From: JAJCYL01 sp040222875
GTDB taxonomy: Bacteria > Bacteroidota > Bacteroidia > Cytophagales > Cyclobacteriaceae
Reading direction: 5' to 3'
Length of the DNA stretch: 64,000 nucleotides
Assembly (NCBI GenBank): GCA_040222875.1
Contig: JAVKCG010000053.1
Span: 620,001-684,000 of the forward strand
In this document: in pieces, positions 61,445 through 64,000 of the stretch
Position numbering within the stretch: the stretch's first letter is position 1
Layout: each line of letters starts with the position of its first letter
The notes under the pieces: generated by a model
The model's database searches: none
What the model was told of the DNA's origin: nothing
Seen by the model: the letters and a program-made list of their open reading frames with translations, nothing else
Made by a program: the position numbers and the translations under genes

Positions 61445-61451
61445 CCGCCTT

Positions 61452-62999
61452 ATGGCAAAAATTGACGAAAACAATCCGCTGAAACATATTATTTCCCATG
61501 CTAAAGAGTATGGGTTTATCTTTCCATCAAGTGAAATTTATGACGGCCTAAGCGCTACATACGACTATGGTCAGAACGGGGCCATGCTCAAAAACAACAT
61601 CAAAGAATACTGGTGGAAGAGCATGGTGCAAATGCATGAAAACATTGTAGGCATAGATGCCGCCATTTTTATGCACCCAACCACATGGAAAGCATCTGGG
61701 CATGTCGATGCTTTCAACGATCCGTTGATCGATAATAAAGATTCAAAGAAACGCTATAGAGCCGATACCTTGATAGAGGATGCAATTGCCAAGATTGAGG
61801 GTAAAATCGAAAAGGAAGTAACCAAGGCAGCCAAACGTTTTGGAGATTCTTTTGATAGAGAACAATTTGTTTCGACTAATGGCCGAGTGGTTGAGTATCA
61901 GAAGAAAATTGATGCAATTAATGAGCGTCTAAAGAATGCCATGGAAAACAGCGATTTCGCTGACATGAAGGCCTTGATTGAGGAATTGGGAATTGCCTGC
62001 CCACTTTCAGGTTCAAAAAACTGGACTGAAGTGCGCCAATTCAACTTAATGTTCGGTACTGAACTTGGGGCCGCAGCCGAAGGTGCCAGCACCATTTACT
62101 TGAGGCCAGAGACAGCACAAGGTATTTTTGTCAACTTCCTGAATGTTCAGAAAAGTGGCAGGATGAAAATCCCATTTGGCATCGCCCAAATTGGTAAAGC
62201 ATTCAGAAATGAGATCATCGCAAGGCAGTTCATTTTTCGTATGCGGGAATTTGAGCAAATGGAAATGCAGTTTTTTGTGAAGCCAGGAGAGGAAATGACG
62301 TGGTATGAGAAATGGAAAGAAACAAGGATAAATTGGCACAAAAACCTCGGTATGGGCGAAGAGTATTACCGCTTTCATGACCACCTCAATCTGGCCCACT
62401 ATGCAAATGCAGCTTGCGATATTGAGTTCAAATTCCCGATAGGGTTCAAGGAGCTGGAAGGCATCCATTCCCGTACGGATTTTGATCTGAAAAGCCATGA
62501 GGAGCACTCCGGTAAAAAGCTACAGTTCTTTGATCCTGAGGATAACAAGTCGTACATCCCCTATGTGATCGAAACATCCATTGGACTTGATAGGATGTTC
62601 CTTGCGATGCTTTCAAGCGCCTACAAAGATGAACAACTGGAGGATGGCAGCGAAAGAACAGTTTTGAAAATACCACATGCCCTTGCTCCAATTAAAGTGG
62701 CTGTACTTCCATTGGTTAATAAGGATGGCCTACCAGAAAAAGGCAGGCAAATCATGGATGAAATCAAGTTTGATTTCCAGGCACAATTTGAAGCGAAAGA
62801 TTCTATCGGAAAGCGGTATCGGAGACAAGATGCCATTGGTACACCCTATTGCATCACAATAGACCACCAGACGCTTGAAGACAATACCGTTACGATGCGA
62901 GATAGGGACACGATGCAACAAGATCGGGTATCGATTCCTGAACTGAAAGCTAAAATTGAAGATAAGGTCTCGATGAATACGCTTTTGAGGAAACTTTGA
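61452..62999 (+). CDS. glyS: Glycine--tRNA ligase, single-chain alpha2 type
   Basis: This 515-residue class II aminoacyl-tRNA synthetase of the eukaryote/archaeal-like homodimeric type charges tRNA-Gly. Motif 2/3 features include FRNEIIARQFIFRMREFEQMEMQFF, the flipping-loop region PETAQGIFVNFLNV and the C-terminal anticodon domain from IPHALAPIKVAVLPLVNKDG to LEDNTVTMRDRDTMQQDRVSI. Length is typical for Bacteroidota. Only four bases separate it from the next gene. Essential translation enzyme. Confidence 0.96.
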   Translation: MAKIDENNPLKHIISHAKEYGFIFPSSEIYDGLSATYDYGQNGAMLKNNIKEYWWKSMVQMHENIVGIDAAIFMHPTTWKASGHVDAFNDPLIDNKDSKKRYRADTLIEDAIAKIEGKIEKEVTKAAKRFGDSFDREQFVSTNGRVVEYQKKIDAINERLKNAMENSDFADMKALIEELGIACPLSGSKNWTEVRQFNLMFGTELGAAAEGASTIYLRPETAQGIFVNFLNVQKSGRMKIPFGIAQIGKAFRNEIIARQFIFRMREFEQMEMQFFVKPGEEMTWYEKWKETRINWHKNLGMGEEYYRFHDHLNLAHYANAACDIEFKFPIGFKELEGIHSRTDFDLKSHEEHSGKKLQFFDPEDNKSYIPYVIETSIGLDRMFLAMLSSAYKDEQLEDGSERTVLKIPHALAPIKVAVLPLVNKDGLPEKGRQIMDEIKFDFQAQFEAKDSIGKRYRRQDAIGTPYCITIDHQTLEDNTVTMRDRDTMQQDRVSIPELKAKIEDKVSMNTLLRKL

Positions 63000-63003
63000 T
63001 CAA

Positions 63004-63771
63004 GTGTTTCTGTTCTTTTTCTTCCTGATTTGTGCAATGATTTTTGTGCCGTCGCTCATTAAAAGGCATGGCGAATACATTTTGCCCTTACCAGGAAAAT
63101 CCAAGGAAACCCTCAACCGGTATTTCGAATATTATATCGGGTTGTCTGCCCAGAACAAGGCAATTTTTGAGCGCAGGGTTCATCGGTTTATGCGGATGAA
63201 AGAGTTTGTTCCGCGAGGAGTAGATCGGGTGACGCTTGAGATGAAAACATTGATATCCGCCTGTGCTATTCAACTCACCTTTGGGTATCCCAGGGTTTAC
63301 CTCCAACATTTTCGAAGAATATTGATTTATGAAGACAGTTATTATTCTGACATCAATAAGCAGTATCATAAAGGGGAAGTTAATCCCAGGCATGGCCTGA
63401 TCTGCCTGTCATGGAAAGCTTTTGTTGAAGGCTATATCGAAAAAGAAGGTATTAATCTCGGCTTACATGAAATGGCCCACGCTCTGCATTTTGAAAACTT
63501 GATTCTAAATGATGAATTTGATTTTATAAATCCGAGAGACCTAAAACAATGGGGTAGTCTTGCAACTAAAGAGATTGAGCGCATTCGTAATGGTAACAAC
63601 ACCTTCCTTCGTAAATATGGTGCTACCAATGAAAATGAGTTTTTTGCTGTAGCTGTTGAAAACTTTTTTGAACGACCAAAAAAATTTAAAGAGGATCTAC
63701 CTGAGGTTTATAGGGCTTTGTGCAAACTGTTAAGGCAGAATCCACTGGAACTTGTAGCAGCGGTGCCATAG
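63004..63771 (+). CDS. MtfA-like zinc peptidase (M90)
   Basis: This 255-residue protein starts at GTG 63004 with a short TM helix (FLFFFFLICAMIFVPSL). The zinc motif HEMAH at residues 155-159 is in INLGLHEMAHALHFE, and a C-terminal Glu (NENEFFAVAVENFFERP) completes the site. It belongs to the MtfA/glucose-regulated peptidase family, which in enterobacteria inactivates the repressor Mlc. In Bacteroidota it is often membrane-linked. Co-transcription with glyS is likely; the functional connection is unknown. Confidence 0.88.
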   Translation: MFLFFFFLICAMIFVPSLIKRHGEYILPLPGKSKETLNRYFEYYIGLSAQNKAIFERRVHRFMRMKEFVPRGVDRVTLEMKTLISACAIQLTFGYPRVYLQHFRRILIYEDSYYSDINKQYHKGEVNPRHGLICLSWKAFVEGYIEKEGINLGLHEMAHALHFENLILNDEFDFINPRDLKQWGSLATKEIERIRNGNNTFLRKYGATNENEFFAVAVENFFERPKKFKEDLPEVYRALCKLLRQNPLELVAAVP

Positions 63772-63784
63772 CAGTTTTGCAGAT

Positions 63785-64000
63785 TTATTGATTAACTACC
63801 CAAAACATTTCCCTGCCAATCTGCCTGCAACGCTCATCATATTTCTCGGTCAGAAGATCGGTATTGTCAAATTCCTTAGGGTCATGGTAGGTCCTTAAAA
63901 CCTATACGCTCAAAAGCTCCAACTGCATTTGGATGGAAGGCCGTGGCTTCTGTCCCGCCTGATAAAGATTGAATTCCTTTGATGCCGTAGTAATCAGCTA
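63785..64000 (-). pseudogene. Decayed arsenate reductase/LMW protein-tyrosine-phosphatase-like gene, cut by the window
   Basis: On the minus strand two fragments in different frames are visible. 63882-63998 encodes ADYYGIKGIQSLSGGTEATAFHPNAV ending GFKDLP-stop, and 63785-63892 encodes TYHDPKEFDNTDLLTEKYDERCRQ ending MFWVVNQ-stop. Both match the ends of Bacteroidota proteins of the arsenate-reductase-like family, about 200 residues long, in which SGGTEATAF and YxDPKEFDGT occur with roughly 60-65 residues between them. Here those residues, with part of the catalytic region, are missing and the frame is shifted. It appears to be an internal deletion, so the gene is inactive. The 5' end lies past the window. 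Confidence 0.8.

Noticed and set aside
62046..62507. Minus-strand frame of 153 codons within glyS
   Set aside because: Opposite a highly conserved synthetase gene.

Overview
The window looks like chromosomal DNA of a Gram-negative Bacteroidota bacterium, most likely order Cytophagales. The evidence is two proteins with type IX secretion C-terminal sorting domains, a TonB-dependent receptor followed by three DUF4249-type lipoproteins, KdsB (LPS Kdo activation), many lipobox proteins, and repeated TAnnTTTG promoter elements typical of the Bacteroidota primary sigma factor. The genus cannot be named from sequence alone. No tRNA, rRNA, CRISPR array, insertion sequence or prophage was seen.

Layout. 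1-1.8 kb: 5'-truncated RimK-type ATP-grasp ligase and an aspartoacylase-like metal hydrolase. 1.9-6.9 kb: TonB-dependent receptor and three tandem DUF4249 lipoproteins. 7-9.1 kb: LDH2-type dehydrogenase and Ppx/GppA phosphatase. 9.2-13.5 kb: acyl-CoA carboxylase beta subunit, M42 aminopeptidase, an ion channel with an aberrant selectivity filter, and a signal-peptide-less BtuF-like protein. 13.5-18.6 kb: anchored coiled-coil protein, small exported protein, spondin-domain lipoprotein and OPT transporter, separated by clear hairpin terminators. 18.8-25.5 kb: FtsX-type permease, class II aldolase, Bcp peroxiredoxin, M23 peptidase and FAH-family hydrolase. 25.7-31.7 kb: M48 lipoprotein peptidase, then a tight six-gene run (GNAT protein, SDR, FabZ-like dehydratase, ketoacyl-ACP synthase, ACP, membrane glycosyltransferase) that resembles a dedicated acyl-chain or specialised lipid pathway. 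32-38.9 kb: a zinc-ribbon methyltransferase, an unknown gene, an overlapping operon of sulfotransferase plus three glycosyltransferases, and a divergent GT2. 38.9-41.7 kb: an EamA transporter interrupted by one in-frame TAA, a NUDIX hydrolase and a MATE exporter. 41.8-44.6 kb: an orphan molybdopterin oxidoreductase overlapping a small P-loop protein. 44.6-52.4 kb: housekeeping genes dnaJ, grpE, obgE, adk, sdaA, kdsB and nfeD, with a MazF-type toxin-antitoxin pair inserted between sdaA and kdsB. 52.5-63.8 kb: Prc protease, CPA2 antiporter, two T9SS cargo proteins, glycyl-tRNA synthetase and an MtfA-like peptidase. The right edge holds a decayed arsenate-reductase/LMW-phosphatase-like gene.

The most interesting items are the lipid-like mini-cluster, a DnaJ that has lost exactly the cysteine repeats of zinc centre I, the channel whose TVGYG filter reads TVGFLQD, the DUF4249 triplication with a nearly identical DNA patch in two copies, and two recent-looking gene lesions (EamA and the right-edge gene). 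Apart from the lipid cluster, most of the window is ordinary Bacteroidota core genome.
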